Assembly: GCF_013393325.1 (NCBI RefSeq)
Contig: NZ_QJRC01000095.1
Coordinates: 744,001-808,000 of the forward strand
Direction: 5' to 3'
Origin: Pseudomonas hunanensis
Lineage (GTDB): Bacteria; Pseudomonadota; Gammaproteobacteria; Pseudomonadales; Pseudomonadaceae
DNA length: 64,000 bases
Shown: positions 1 to 7,850 of the stretch, one piece after another
Layout: each line of letters starts with the position of its first letter
Numbering within the stretch: the stretch's first letter is position 1
Translations under genes and position numbers: made by a program
Notes under the pieces: generated by a model
What the model was told of the DNA's origin: nothing
Databases searched by the model: none
Seen by the model: only the letters and a program-made list of their open reading frames with translations

Positions 1-2352
1 CAGGCCGGCAGCGGCAATGCCCTGGGCAATGACCTTGATGTGGACGCCGGTGACAGCAAGACGCTGGATGGTGTTTACCTGGGCACCCTCGCCGCCGGCG
101 GTACGTTCGTCCAGGTTGGCGCGGGCGCCACGCAGGTAGCCGGTAGCTACGGCACTTTGAGCATCGATGCCAACGGCAATTACGTCTACACCGTCAACGA
201 CAGCCTGGCGGCCGTACAGGCTCTCAAGGCCGGCGAAAGCCTGGTCGAAACCTTCAGCTACCGCATGCACGACACCGAAGGTGCCAGCTCCCAGGCACAA
301 ATCACCATCACCATCGAAGGGCGCTACGACACCCCCGTGGCCCATGATGACCTGGCGTACGCGGTGGCCACCGATGACGATGGCAATGGCGGGCGCAACC
401 CCACCGGCAATGTGCTGAACAACGACACTGACGTGGATGCCAATGACAGCAAGACCGTCACCGCCGTGGGTGTGGGCGAGGAAAGCAGCAACCCGACGCT
501 CGACCCGCTGACCGGCAGCGCCACCGTCACCACCAACTATGGCACCCTGACCCTCAATGCCGACGGCAGTTACCGCTTCGTGGTCAACTCCAGCGACCCG
601 GACATCATCGCACTCGGCCCGTTGGGCTTCCTCATCCAGCGCTACACCTACCAGGTCACCGACGGCGGCGGCCTGAGCGACACCGCGACCCTCTTCGTGC
701 TCATCCGCGGTGAAAACCAGCCACCGGTGGCCAACCCTGACCAGGGCCTGGCCATCGAAGCCGGCGGCCTGGACAACGCCATCCCCGGCAGCAACCCGTC
801 CGGCAACGTGATGGACAACGACAGCGACCCCGACACCATCAACATCATCGTGCCGGAAACCCTCGAAGTGCTGGCGTTCTGGAGCGGCGACGGGCCATTG
901 CCAGGCAGCCCCACCGCAGTCGGGCAAACGTTGCGCGGCCAGTACGGCGACCTGACCCTGAACGCCGACGGCAGCTGGAGCTACGTGCTCGACAACAGCC
1001 TGGCAACGGTGCAGGCACTGCGTGTCAGCGGCCAAACCCTGGTGGACAACTTCACCTACCTGCTCACCGACCTCTGGGGCGGCACCGCCAACGGCCTGCT
1101 GAGCATTACCATCGACGGCCGCAACGACGTCCCGGTAGCCCACGATGACACCGCCATCGCCGTGGAAGCCGGCGGTGTGAACAATACCGGCGCGGGGGTA
1201 GACCCGCGCGGCAACGTGCTGGACAACGACACCGACGTGGACGGCGTGCAGTACGGTGAGAGCAAGACCGTGCTGCAGTACAGCGCCGAAAACGGCCAGA
1301 CCGCCAGCGCCGGCCAACTGCTGCAAGGCCTGTATGGCACCCTGCTGATCAGTGCTGACGGCAGTTACCAATACCTGGTCGACAACACCAACCCCATCGT
1401 GCAGGCCATGCGCAGTGCGAACGAAACATTACGCGAAGTGTTCACCTACCGCATGCGCGATACCGCTGGCGCCACCTCCGAGGCACGTCTGAGCGTGACC
1501 GTCCAGGGGGCCAACGACAACCCGGTGGCCCGCGATGACAGCAACACTGCCAGTGACCAGGTACCAGCGCCGCACACCAGCGGTAATGTGCTGCCCAACG
1601 ACAGCGACGTGGACGGCGGCGATAGCCTGACCGTCACGGGTATCCGCAGCGGCCAGGAAGGCGCCAGTGGCACTGCCGGTGTCATTGGCCAGCCCATCGC
1701 CGGCCGCTACGGCACCCTGGTGCTCAATGCCGACGGCAGCTACACCTACACCATCGACCTGAGCAACCGCGAGGTGCTGGCGGCGGCGGGCCTGGGGCAA
1801 GTGCTCCAGGACTATTTCACCTACACCGTCAGCGACCTGGCCGGTGCAACCGACCAGGCCCAGCTGACCATCACCCTGGATATTTCCACGCCTTACATTC
1901 CACCGGGGCCGTACCTGGACCGCGACAGCCAGGAAAGGTTGGGCGGCTTGCCGCTGCCGGAGGTTACGCCAGCGATCTACGTCACGCCGGTGGTGGAACA
2001 GATCAACCAGTCCCTGACCCTGTCGGCCTGGGGAGCCGATGGCAGCAACGTTCAATTGTTCGCCACACCCGAAATCGAAAGCCAGTCCCTCGGCGCCCAG
2101 CTTGGCCTGGTCAACGGCCAGTTCGTCGCCAAGGCAGTGGCCGCCAGCCGGTTGGCCAGCGAGGAGGACAAGGACTGGGTCGACGGCCGCCAGGGCGTCA
2201 TCAGCCTGAGTGCCGATGGCCTGTTGCCAGACCCGTCACTGTGGGCACCTCTGCCTCGTGACATGGCGCCTGAACAACGCGCGCAGCCGGCGAACGGCTT
2301 CCGCGCACAATTGCGCGAAGCCGCGCAGCGTCGCGGTAGCAACGCACCATAA
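1..2352 (+). CDS. VCBS-repeat surface protein, 3' part (5' end outside window)
   Basis: The frame is open from base 1, so this is the C-terminal 783 residues of a larger protein. Four full VCBS/cadherin-like repeats recur about every 130 residues. Each opens with P-V-A-x-x-D, followed by G-N-V-(L/M)-x-N-D-(S/T)-D, then Y-G-x-L-x-(L/I)-x-(A)-D-G-S/N-Y and an F-x-Y-x(2)-D strand (repeat starts near nucleotides 330, 720, 1130 and 1520). Asp-rich turns suggest calcium binding. The last ~150 residues are non-repetitive and show no RTX nonapeptides. Such proteins are usually secreted adhesins or biofilm matrix proteins exported by type I systems; the next gene, an outer membrane factor homologue starting 37 bases downstream, fits that. 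The export signal and partners cannot be judged from this fragment. Confidence 0.85.
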   Translation, partial: QAGSGNALGNDLDVDAGDSKTLDGVYLGTLAAGGTFVQVGAGATQVAGSYGTLSIDANGNYVYTVNDSLAAVQALKAGESLVETFSYRMHDTEGASSQAQITITIEGRYDTPVAHDDLAYAVATDDDGNGGRNPTGNVLNNDTDVDANDSKTVTAVGVGEESSNPTLDPLTGSATVTTNYGTLTLNADGSYRFVVNSSDPDIIALGPLGFLIQRYTYQVTDGGGLSDTATLFVLIRGENQPPVANPDQGLAIEAGGLDNAIPGSNPSGNVMDNDSDPDTINIIVPETLEVLAFWSGDGPLPGSPTAVGQTLRGQYGDLTLNADGSWSYVLDNSLATVQALRVSGQTLVDNFTYLLTDLWGGTANGLLSITIDGRNDVPVAHDDTAIAVEAGGVNNTGAGVDPRGNVLDNDTDVDGVQYGESKTVLQYSAENGQTASAGQLLQGLYGTLLISADGSYQYLVDNTNPIVQAMRSANETLREVFTYRMRDTAGATSEARLSVTVQGANDNPVARDDSNTASDQVPAPHTSGNVLPNDSDVDGGDSLTVTGIRSGQEGASGTAGVIGQPIAGRYGTLVLNADGSYTYTIDLSNREVLAAAGLGQVLQDYFTYTVSDLAGATDQAQLTITLDISTPYIPPGPYLDRDSQERLGGLPLPEVTPAIYVTPVVEQINQSLTLSAWGADGSNVQLFATPEIESQSLGAQLGLVNGQFVAKAVAASRLASEEDKDWVDGRQGVISLSADGLLPDPSLWAPLPRDMAPEQRAQPANGFRAQLREAAQRRGSNAP

Positions 2353-2389
2353 CGCCGATGTCTCATCACGGATTGAACAAGGACAGCCT

Positions 2390-3898
2390 ATGCCCGTATC
2401 GACATTGAAAAGCCTGAGCACCGTCACAGCCCTCGGCCTGCTGCTCGGCGCCTGCTCGGCCTTCGAGCCCAAGCCCTACAGTGAAGACGAAATGCGTCAG
2501 CGGGTCATCGAGGACCAGGCGCGCATGTACAAGGAACAGGAACCGGTCAACGGGCCGATTACCTTCTACGAAGCGTCGGCGCGGGCCCTGAAATACAACC
2601 TCGACTATCGCCTGAAACTGCTGGAGAGCGCCCTGGCCTCGGACCTGCGCGATGTTTCCAGCCACGAGATGCTGCCGCGCCTGGTCGCCTCCGCCGGCTA
2701 CGCCGGGCGCAACAACGATTCCGGCGGCACCTCGATCGGCATCGAAGACCGCCAGGTCAGCTTGCGCCCGTCCACCTCCGAGGAGCGCTACCGCACGCTT
2801 TACAGCCTCGGCCTGTCATGGAGCCTGCTGGACTTCGGTGTTGCCTACTTCCGCACCCAGCAAAAGAACGACCAGATGCTGATGGCCGAGGAACGCCGGG
2901 AAAAGGTGGCGCAAAACGTCCTGCAGGACGTGCGCAACGCCTATTGGCGTGCCCTCGGTGCGCAACGCCTGCTGCCGGAAGTGGACGGCCTGCTGATGCG
3001 TACCCACCGTGCCCTGACCTCTGCCCGTGAAGCCGAGGGCCGTGGCCTGCTGCCGCGCCAGGACATCCTCGCCTACCAACGCGCCCTGCTCGACTCGGTG
3101 TACATGCTCACCGTGCGCCGCCAGGACCTGGAGTTCGCCCGCGCCGAACTGGCCGCGCTGATGTCGCTGCCGCCGAACACCCGCATGGTGCTGGCCGACA
3201 CCAACGAGCAGCCGCTGCCACTGCTCAACGGCAACATGGAAAAACTCGAACGCCTGTCGTTGGAGCGCCGCCCGGAAATCATGGAAGAGTGGTACCGCAA
3301 GCGCGTGAGCATGAACGACCTGAAGATCGCCAAGGCCCAGTTGTGGCCCAACGTGAGCTTCAACTACGGCTACGAGTACGACTCCAACAAGTACCTGTAC
3401 AACAGCGACTGGAACCAGACCGGCATCAATGTCTCGCTGAACCTGCTGCGCCTGCTGCAATACCCCGACATCACCGCTGCGGAAAAAAGCCAGGAAAAGA
3501 CCGACGACATGCGCCGCACGGCGTTGTCCATGGCCATCCTCACCCAGGTCCGCGTGGGCCTGCTGCGCTACCAGCTGGCCCGCCAGGAAGTGGACTTCGC
3601 CGACGAAAGCCTGCGCGTCGATCAAAGCCTGCTGGACTACGCCCGTTCCTCGCGCAGCGCCGCATTGGGTAGCGAGCTGGAACTGATCCGCGCCGAAGGC
3701 CGCCTGCTGCTGTCACGCTACCAGCGCGAGGCGGCCTACTCCGATGCACAGGCCGCCTGGGGGCGGTTGTACAACTCGGTTGGCTTTGAAGTGATGCCCA
3801 AGGAAATCGAGCAGCATGATGTGAAGACCTTGGCGCGGGAGATCCAGCGAACGGTCGAGCAGCAGAGCCAGGAAAACCTGATATCCGCTGCAAAGTGA
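2390..3898 (+). CDS. TolC/OEP-family outer membrane efflux lipoprotein
   Basis: A 502-residue protein of the outer membrane efflux (TolC/OprM) family, the channel of a type I secretion or RND-like export system. The ATG at 2390 is preferred because it follows a GGACA ribosome site and opens a lipoprotein signal with lipobox L-G-A-C (Cys22). Two long helical halves with alternating Leu/Ala/Arg-rich segments follow, typical of the OEP duplication. Several fully in-frame upstream starts exist but lie inside the preceding adhesin gene. It follows the VCBS gene closely on the same strand, so it is a likely exporter component for that adhesin; the inner membrane ABC and fusion proteins are not in the window. 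Confidence 0.85.
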   Translation: MPVSTLKSLSTVTALGLLLGACSAFEPKPYSEDEMRQRVIEDQARMYKEQEPVNGPITFYEASARALKYNLDYRLKLLESALASDLRDVSSHEMLPRLVASAGYAGRNNDSGGTSIGIEDRQVSLRPSTSEERYRTLYSLGLSWSLLDFGVAYFRTQQKNDQMLMAEERREKVAQNVLQDVRNAYWRALGAQRLLPEVDGLLMRTHRALTSAREAEGRGLLPRQDILAYQRALLDSVYMLTVRRQDLEFARAELAALMSLPPNTRMVLADTNEQPLPLLNGNMEKLERLSLERRPEIMEEWYRKRVSMNDLKIAKAQLWPNVSFNYGYEYDSNKYLYNSDWNQTGINVSLNLLRLLQYPDITAAEKSQEKTDDMRRTALSMAILTQVRVGLLRYQLARQEVDFADESLRVDQSLLDYARSSRSAALGSELELIRAEGRLLLSRYQREAAYSDAQAAWGRLYNSVGFEVMPKEIEQHDVKTLAREIQRTVEQQSQENLISAAK

Positions 3899-3964
3899 CC
3901 GACCGGCGCAGGTTACCCTGCGCCAGTGGGTGACCCTCGCCTGAGCTTCAGCCAAGCTGCGCTT

Positions 3965-4014
3965 GCACCAAACATATGGATAAACGTATATTCGCTTTTC
4001 CATATGTCTGGTGC
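3965..4014. promoter_or_regulatory. ArsR operator palindrome ahead of arsRBCH
   Basis: Inverted repeat with 16-base arms (3965-3980 and 3999-4014), 15 of 16 positions paired, spacer of 18 bases that is AT-rich. The core arms read ACATATGGA and TCCATATGT. It sits immediately before the arsR start at 4019, the usual place for an autoregulatory ArsR operator. A possible earlier ATG at 4004 lies inside the right arm, which argues for 4019 as the start. Confidence 0.8.
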
Positions 4015-4018
4015 TGCC

Positions 4019-4366
4019 ATGATCACTCCACCTGAAGTTTTCAAAAGCCTGTCAGACGAGACTCGCGCTCGTGCCACCCTGCTGATCGCCAGTCTGGGGG
4101 AGTTGTGCGTCTGCGAACTGATGTGCGCGCTGGACGACAGCCAACCCAAGATCAGTCGCCACCTGGCGCAACTGCGCAGCAACGGCATGTTGCTGGATCG
4201 CCGCCAGGGCCAGTGGGTGTATTACCGCCTGAATCCACAGTTGCCCGCCTGGGTACTTGAAATGTTGCAGGTCACCCTGCAGGCCAATTCGCAGTGGCTG
4301 GCAGACAATTCCCTTCGCCTGAAGAACATGGACGGGCGCCCCGTTCGTGATTCCGCCTGCTGCTGA
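4019..4366 (+). CDS. arsR: Arsenic-responsive repressor ArsR
   Basis: A 115-residue winged-helix metalloregulator of the ArsR/SmtB family. The As(III)-binding motif E-L-C-V-C-E-L is present in the recognition region, followed by the DNA-reading helix with Q-P-K-I-S-R-H-L. A Cys-Cys pair ends the protein. It should repress its own operon and release the palindrome just upstream when arsenite or antimonite binds. It is the first gene of arsR-arsB-arsC-arsH, with arsB starting 16 bases after its stop. The start is uncertain between 4004 and 4019 because neither has a strong ribosome site. Confidence 0.93.
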   Translation: MITPPEVFKSLSDETRARATLLIASLGELCVCELMCALDDSQPKISRHLAQLRSNGMLLDRRQGQWVYYRLNPQLPAWVLEMLQVTLQANSQWLADNSLRLKNMDGRPVRDSACC

Positions 4367-4381
4367 TCCTCACCAAGCGAG

Positions 4382-5671
4382 ATGTTCATGCTGGTTGCCA
4401 TTGCTGTCTTCGTCCTCACCCTCACCCTCGTCATCTGGCAGCCGAAGGGGCTTGGCGTCGGCTGGAGTGCCGCGCTGGGTGCCGTCATTGCCTTCCTGGC
4501 TGGCGCGGTTTCCCTGCACGATATCCCCACCGTGTGGGCCATTGTCTGGAACGCTACCGCCACCTTCATCGCCGTCATCATCATCAGCCTGCTGCTCGAT
4601 GAAGCCGGCTTCTTCGAATGGGCCGCGCTGCACGTTGCGCGCTGGGCAAACGGCAGCGGCTATCGCCTGTTCGCCTTCAGCGTGTTGCTCGGCGCCGCCG
4701 TGTCGGCGCTGTTTGCCAACGATGGCGCGGCGCTGATTCTTACACCAATCGTCATGTCGATGCTGCTCGCATTGCGCTTCTCGCCTGCTGCGACACTGGC
4801 CTTTGTCATGGCTGCGGGCTTTATTGCCGACACGGCGAGCCTGCCGCTGGTGGTCTCCAACCTGGTCAACATCGTCTCGGCCGATTACTTCGGCCTGGGT
4901 TTCACCGAATATGCCTCGGTAATGGTGCCGGTGAATATCGCCAGCGTGGCAGCCACCCTGGTGGTGCTTTTTCTGTTTTTCCGCCGTGACATCCCAAGGC
5001 GGTATGCACTCGATGCGCTGAAGAAACCGAGCGAGGCGATTGTCGACCGCGCCACCTTCAAAGTCGGAATGTGGGTACTGGTGGCACTGCTTACAGGCCT
5101 GTTCGCCTTGGAGCCGCTGGGTATCCCGATCAGTGCGGTGGCCGCAGCCTGTGCCGCAGCTCTGTTCGCCGTCGCTGCTTACGGTCACCGTATTTCAACG
5201 CGTCGCGTGCTGCGAGAGGCCCCGTGGCAGGTGGTGATCTTCTCGCTCGGGATGTATCTGGTGGTGTATGGCCTGAAAAACGCCGGTCTCACCGACATGC
5301 TCACTCACCTGCTCGACCGGCTTGCGCAACAAGGCCTATGGAGTGCTGCCATCGGCACCGGCCTTGTTTCGGCGCTGCTGTCCTCGGTGATGAACAACAT
5401 GCCCAGCGTTCTGGTCGGCGCCTTGTCGATCCAGGCCAGCGGCGCAGAGGGCCTGATACGTGAGGCGATGATCTACGCCAACGTCATCGGCTGCAACCTC
5501 GGTCCAAAAATCACCCCGATAGGCAGCCTCGCCACGCTGCTTTGGCTGCATGTGCTGGAGCGCAAAGGCATGCGCATCACCTGGGGTTACTACTTTGCTG
5601 TCGGCCTCCTGCTGACCCTGCCGGTTTTGCTGATCACCCTCTCGGCCCTGGCACTGCGCCTGAGCCTCTGA
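4382..5671 (+). CDS. arsB: Arsenite efflux pump ArsB
   Basis: A 429-residue polytopic inner membrane protein of the ArsB family, the usual length. The sequence is almost entirely hydrophobic helices with short charged loops. Conserved segments include F-A-N-D-G-A-A-L-I-L-T-P near residue 115 and the late S-V-M-N-N-M-P-S and N-L-G-P-K-I-T-P-I-G-S-L-A-T-L motifs. It exports As(III)/Sb(III) using the proton gradient. It lies between arsR and arsC in one operon, so it should be induced by arsenite through ArsR. Confidence 0.95.
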   Translation: MFMLVAIAVFVLTLTLVIWQPKGLGVGWSAALGAVIAFLAGAVSLHDIPTVWAIVWNATATFIAVIIISLLLDEAGFFEWAALHVARWANGSGYRLFAFSVLLGAAVSALFANDGAALILTPIVMSMLLALRFSPAATLAFVMAAGFIADTASLPLVVSNLVNIVSADYFGLGFTEYASVMVPVNIASVAATLVVLFLFFRRDIPRRYALDALKKPSEAIVDRATFKVGMWVLVALLTGLFALEPLGIPISAVAAACAAALFAVAAYGHRISTRRVLREAPWQVVIFSLGMYLVVYGLKNAGLTDMLTHLLDRLAQQGLWSAAIGTGLVSALLSSVMNNMPSVLVGALSIQASGAEGLIREAMIYANVIGCNLGPKITPIGSLATLLWLHVLERKGMRITWGYYFAVGLLLTLPVLLITLSALALRLSL

Positions 5672-5699
5672 CGTCCGCCATCAAACCGAGGAACCCTCC

Positions 5700-6170
5700 A
5701 TGCGAGTCCTGTTCATGTGCACGGCCAACAGCTGCCGCAGCATCCTTTGCGAAGCGCTGTTCAACCACCTGGCGCCGCCCGGTTTCGAGGCAGTCAGCTC
5801 CGGCAGCTTTCCCAAGGGGCAGGTTTTACCCCGCAGCCTGACCACACTTCAGCACGCCAACATCTCGACCAAAGGCCTGACCAGCAAAGGCAACGATGCT
5901 TTCGAAGATAATCCGCCGGACATCGTCATCACCGTGTGCGACAAGGCTGCCGGCGAAGCCTGCCCGGTGTATTTCGGCCCTGCACTGAAGGCACACTGGG
6001 GGTTGGAAGACCCCTCCGATTTGAAGGGGGACGAGGCGTCGGTCGACGCGGCTTTCCGCGCCACTCTGGCCCGCATCGAGTACCGTTGCCAGGCCTTCTT
6101 CGCTCTGCCTTTCGGCACCCTCGACCGCGAGCAGCTCAAGCATGAGCTGGACCGCATCGGCACGCTCTGA
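5700..6170 (+). CDS. arsC: Arsenate reductase ArsC (LMW phosphatase type)
   Basis: A 156-residue arsenate reductase of the low-molecular-weight tyrosine phosphatase fold. The P-loop C-x5-R is C7-T-A-N-S-C-R13. Resolving cysteines C80 and C88 and the D-P-S-D general-acid loop (about residues 104-108) are present. This architecture uses thioredoxin rather than glutaredoxin to reduce As(V) to As(III), which ArsB then exports. It lies 28 bases after arsB and 13 bases before arsH. Confidence 0.94.
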   Translation: MRVLFMCTANSCRSILCEALFNHLAPPGFEAVSSGSFPKGQVLPRSLTTLQHANISTKGLTSKGNDAFEDNPPDIVITVCDKAAGEACPVYFGPALKAHWGLEDPSDLKGDEASVDAAFRATLARIEYRCQAFFALPFGTLDREQLKHELDRIGTL

Positions 6171-6183
6171 GCAGGAGGAATAC

Positions 6184-6885
6184 ATGTCCGAGCAACTGCC
6201 TAACCTCGACCTCACGCTGTTCGACCTGCCGCCAGCGGCAGCCGGAACCTGCAAACACAAACCACGCATCCTGCTGCTGTACGGCTCGACCCGCGAGCGC
6301 TCTTTCAGTCGCTTGCTGGTGGAAGAAGCCGCGCGCCTGCTGGAGCACTTCGGTGCCGAAACCCGCACGTTCGACCCATCAGGCCTGCCGTTGCCTGATG
6401 ATGCGCCTATGGAGCACCCCAAGGTGCAGGCACTGCGGGAACTGGTGCTGTGGTCGGAAGGCCAGGTGTGGTGTTCGCCGGAGCGTCATGGGGCGATGTC
6501 CGCCGTGTTCAAGGCGCAAATCGACTGGATCCCCCTGGCGCTGGGTGCGGTGCGCCCAACCCAAGGCAAGACCCTGGCCGTGATGCAGGTGTGTGGCGGT
6601 TCGCAGTCGTTCAACGTAGTCAACCAGCTACGCGTCCTGGGCCGTTGGATGCGCATGTTCGCCATCCCCAACCAGTCGTCGGTGCCCAAGGCCTATCTGG
6701 AATTCGATGACGCCGGGCGCATGAAACCTTCGCCGTATTACGATCGCGTGGTTGATGTGATGGAAGAACTGGTGAAGTTCACCCTACTGCTGCGCGACCG
6801 CCAGGCGTATCTGGTGGATCGTTATTCGGAGCGCAAGGAAAGCGCCGAGCAGCTATCTGCCCGCGTCAATCAGCGCTCAATCTGA
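6184..6885 (+). CDS. arsH: ArsH, NADPH-dependent FMN reductase
   Basis: A 233-residue flavodoxin-like protein of the ArsH family, which in characterised members oxidises trivalent organoarsenicals or reduces FMN/quinones with NADPH. The FMN phosphate loop Y-G-S-T-R-E-R-S near residue 36 and the C-S-P-E-R-H-G-A region near residue 98 are conserved. The start at 6184 follows an AGGAGG ribosome site; an upstream in-frame start would overlap arsC. It is the last gene of the ars operon, which lacks arsD, arsA and arsenic methyltransferase genes here. Confidence 0.93.
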   Translation: MSEQLPNLDLTLFDLPPAAAGTCKHKPRILLLYGSTRERSFSRLLVEEAARLLEHFGAETRTFDPSGLPLPDDAPMEHPKVQALRELVLWSEGQVWCSPERHGAMSAVFKAQIDWIPLALGAVRPTQGKTLAVMQVCGGSQSFNVVNQLRVLGRWMRMFAIPNQSSVPKAYLEFDDAGRMKPSPYYDRVVDVMEELVKFTLLLRDRQAYLVDRYSERKESAEQLSARVNQRSI

Positions 6886-6896
6886 CGCGTTCCGTT

Positions 6897-6927
6897 CGCA
6901 CCGGAGTGGCTATCCCACCCCGGTGCG
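6897..6927. terminator. Stem-loop after arsH
   Basis: Arms 6897-6909 and 6915-6927 pair at 12 of 13 positions around a 5-base loop. It lies between the convergent arsH and 6940-7230 genes. There is no T-run on either side, so it is only a probable bidirectional terminator. Confidence 0.5.
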
Positions 6928-6939
6928 CATGAGCACCGA

Positions 6940-7230
6940 TTAGCGGTCTTTGTCCCACTGCGGTTTATCGGTTTGCGATTGCTGGCCGCCCATGCGGTCT
7001 TTATCCGTCACATTCTGCTTGTCGGTCCCGCGGTGTTCAGGGCTGCCTCCCTTGCTGCCAGTATCACTAGCGCGGTCCCCTTCCCTGTTCATCTTGTCGT
7101 CAGGTTTTTGTCCGGTTTGGCTACCGCCACCCGAGCCTTGACCAGCTTGTTGGCCAGCACCCGCGGTGTTGTTGCCCGCACCGGTGTTGGTATTGCCCTG
7201 ATTGCCGCCCTTGTCTTGATTGTTAGCCAT
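6940..7230 (-). CDS. Small Gly/Asn/Gln-rich disordered protein
   Basis: A 96-residue, strongly hydrophilic, low-complexity protein rich in Gly, Gln, Asn, Asp and Lys with no hydrophobic core. It contains repeated K-G-G and D-K-D elements, reminiscent of KGG/GsiB-like or hydrophilin stress proteins, which are known to be induced by desiccation or osmotic stress. A good ribosome site (GAGGTAAG) precedes the ATG. It stands alone, convergent to arsH. The function is unknown; assignment to the stress-hydrophilin type rests on composition only. Confidence 0.65.
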   Translation of the reverse strand: MANNQDKGGNQGNTNTGAGNNTAGAGQQAGQGSGGGSQTGQKPDDKMNREGDRASDTGSKGGSPEHRGTDKQNVTDKDRMGGQQSQTDKPQWDKDR

Positions 7231-7398
7231 GATCGCTTACCTCAAGTCACACACAGAAAGGCCTGTGTGTTTGTACGACTGTGGGTTTGCTGGCGTGGGT
7301 GCATCTATTCCCGACGTTTCCGATGAGCGATACCAAATGCAGTGACTTGATACTGAGCCACGCTAAATACCGATGCGCCGCTGGATCGAATCCGGCGT

Positions 7399-7656
7399 CT
7401 ACGGGTAGTGATGGGGATACCGTGCCATGTCGCTTTCCAGCTTGTCCGCGTCCGCTGCCCGCTTGCGCACCTCGGCGTAGAAAAGTTGGCATTGGTTCTG
7501 AAACCTTGTGAAATCTCGCTTGGCCGTGTCAACGGCTGCGCTCAGGTCACTCCCCTTCAGGCCTTCGACAAGTCGCTGTGACGAGGTATACGTTTGCCAG
7601 CAGGCTTCAACCTGCTGCAGGCCTTTTTCAAGGGCCTGAGTTTCGATGGTCGCCAT
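7399..7656 (-). CDS. Hypothetical 85-residue helical protein
   Basis: An 85-residue, mainly helical, charged protein without a recognised domain, signal peptide or membrane segment. Two cysteines (C19, C56) are present. An AGAGGG ribosome site lies at normal spacing before the ATG. It is isolated, between the small disordered protein gene and the M20 amidohydrolase, on the minus strand. I do not recognise the family. Confidence 0.5.
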   Translation of the reverse strand: MATIETQALEKGLQQVEACWQTYTSSQRLVEGLKGSDLSAAVDTAKRDFTRFQNQCQLFYAEVRKRAADADKLESDMARYPHHYP

Positions 7657-7786
7657 TGGTGCACCCTCTTGGGACCGAATCTGGTCCGCCGGTGTGAATC
7701 GCCAGAGCGACGATAGCAGGATGAAAGCCCATTACGGCGGGCTTCGGCTGAAAGGGTAGTCTATTTCGGCGTAGCCGCGTGGATGT

Positions 7787-7812
7787 TCTGGCTTGAGCGA
7801 GCGCAAGCCAGA
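7787..7812. terminator. Stem-loop, 9-bp arms, downstream of M20 gene
   Basis: Perfect 9-base arms TCTGGCTTG and CAAGCCAGA around an 8-base loop. It lies beyond the main terminator of the minus-strand amidohydrolase gene and may be a second terminator or part of a short repeat. Confidence 0.4.
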
Positions 7813-7820
7813 CAAGCCAT

Positions 7821-7841
7821 CGGGGCCGCTTTGCGGCCCCG
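7821..7841 (-). terminator. Terminator hairpin after M20 amidohydrolase gene
   Basis: Perfect 9-base arms (CGGGGCCGC and GCGGCCCCG) with a 3-base loop, 9 bases beyond the stop of the amidohydrolase gene. This GC-rich short-loop form is typical of Pseudomonas terminators, although the T-run is poor. Confidence 0.65.
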
Positions 7842-7850
7842 GCAAAGGTG

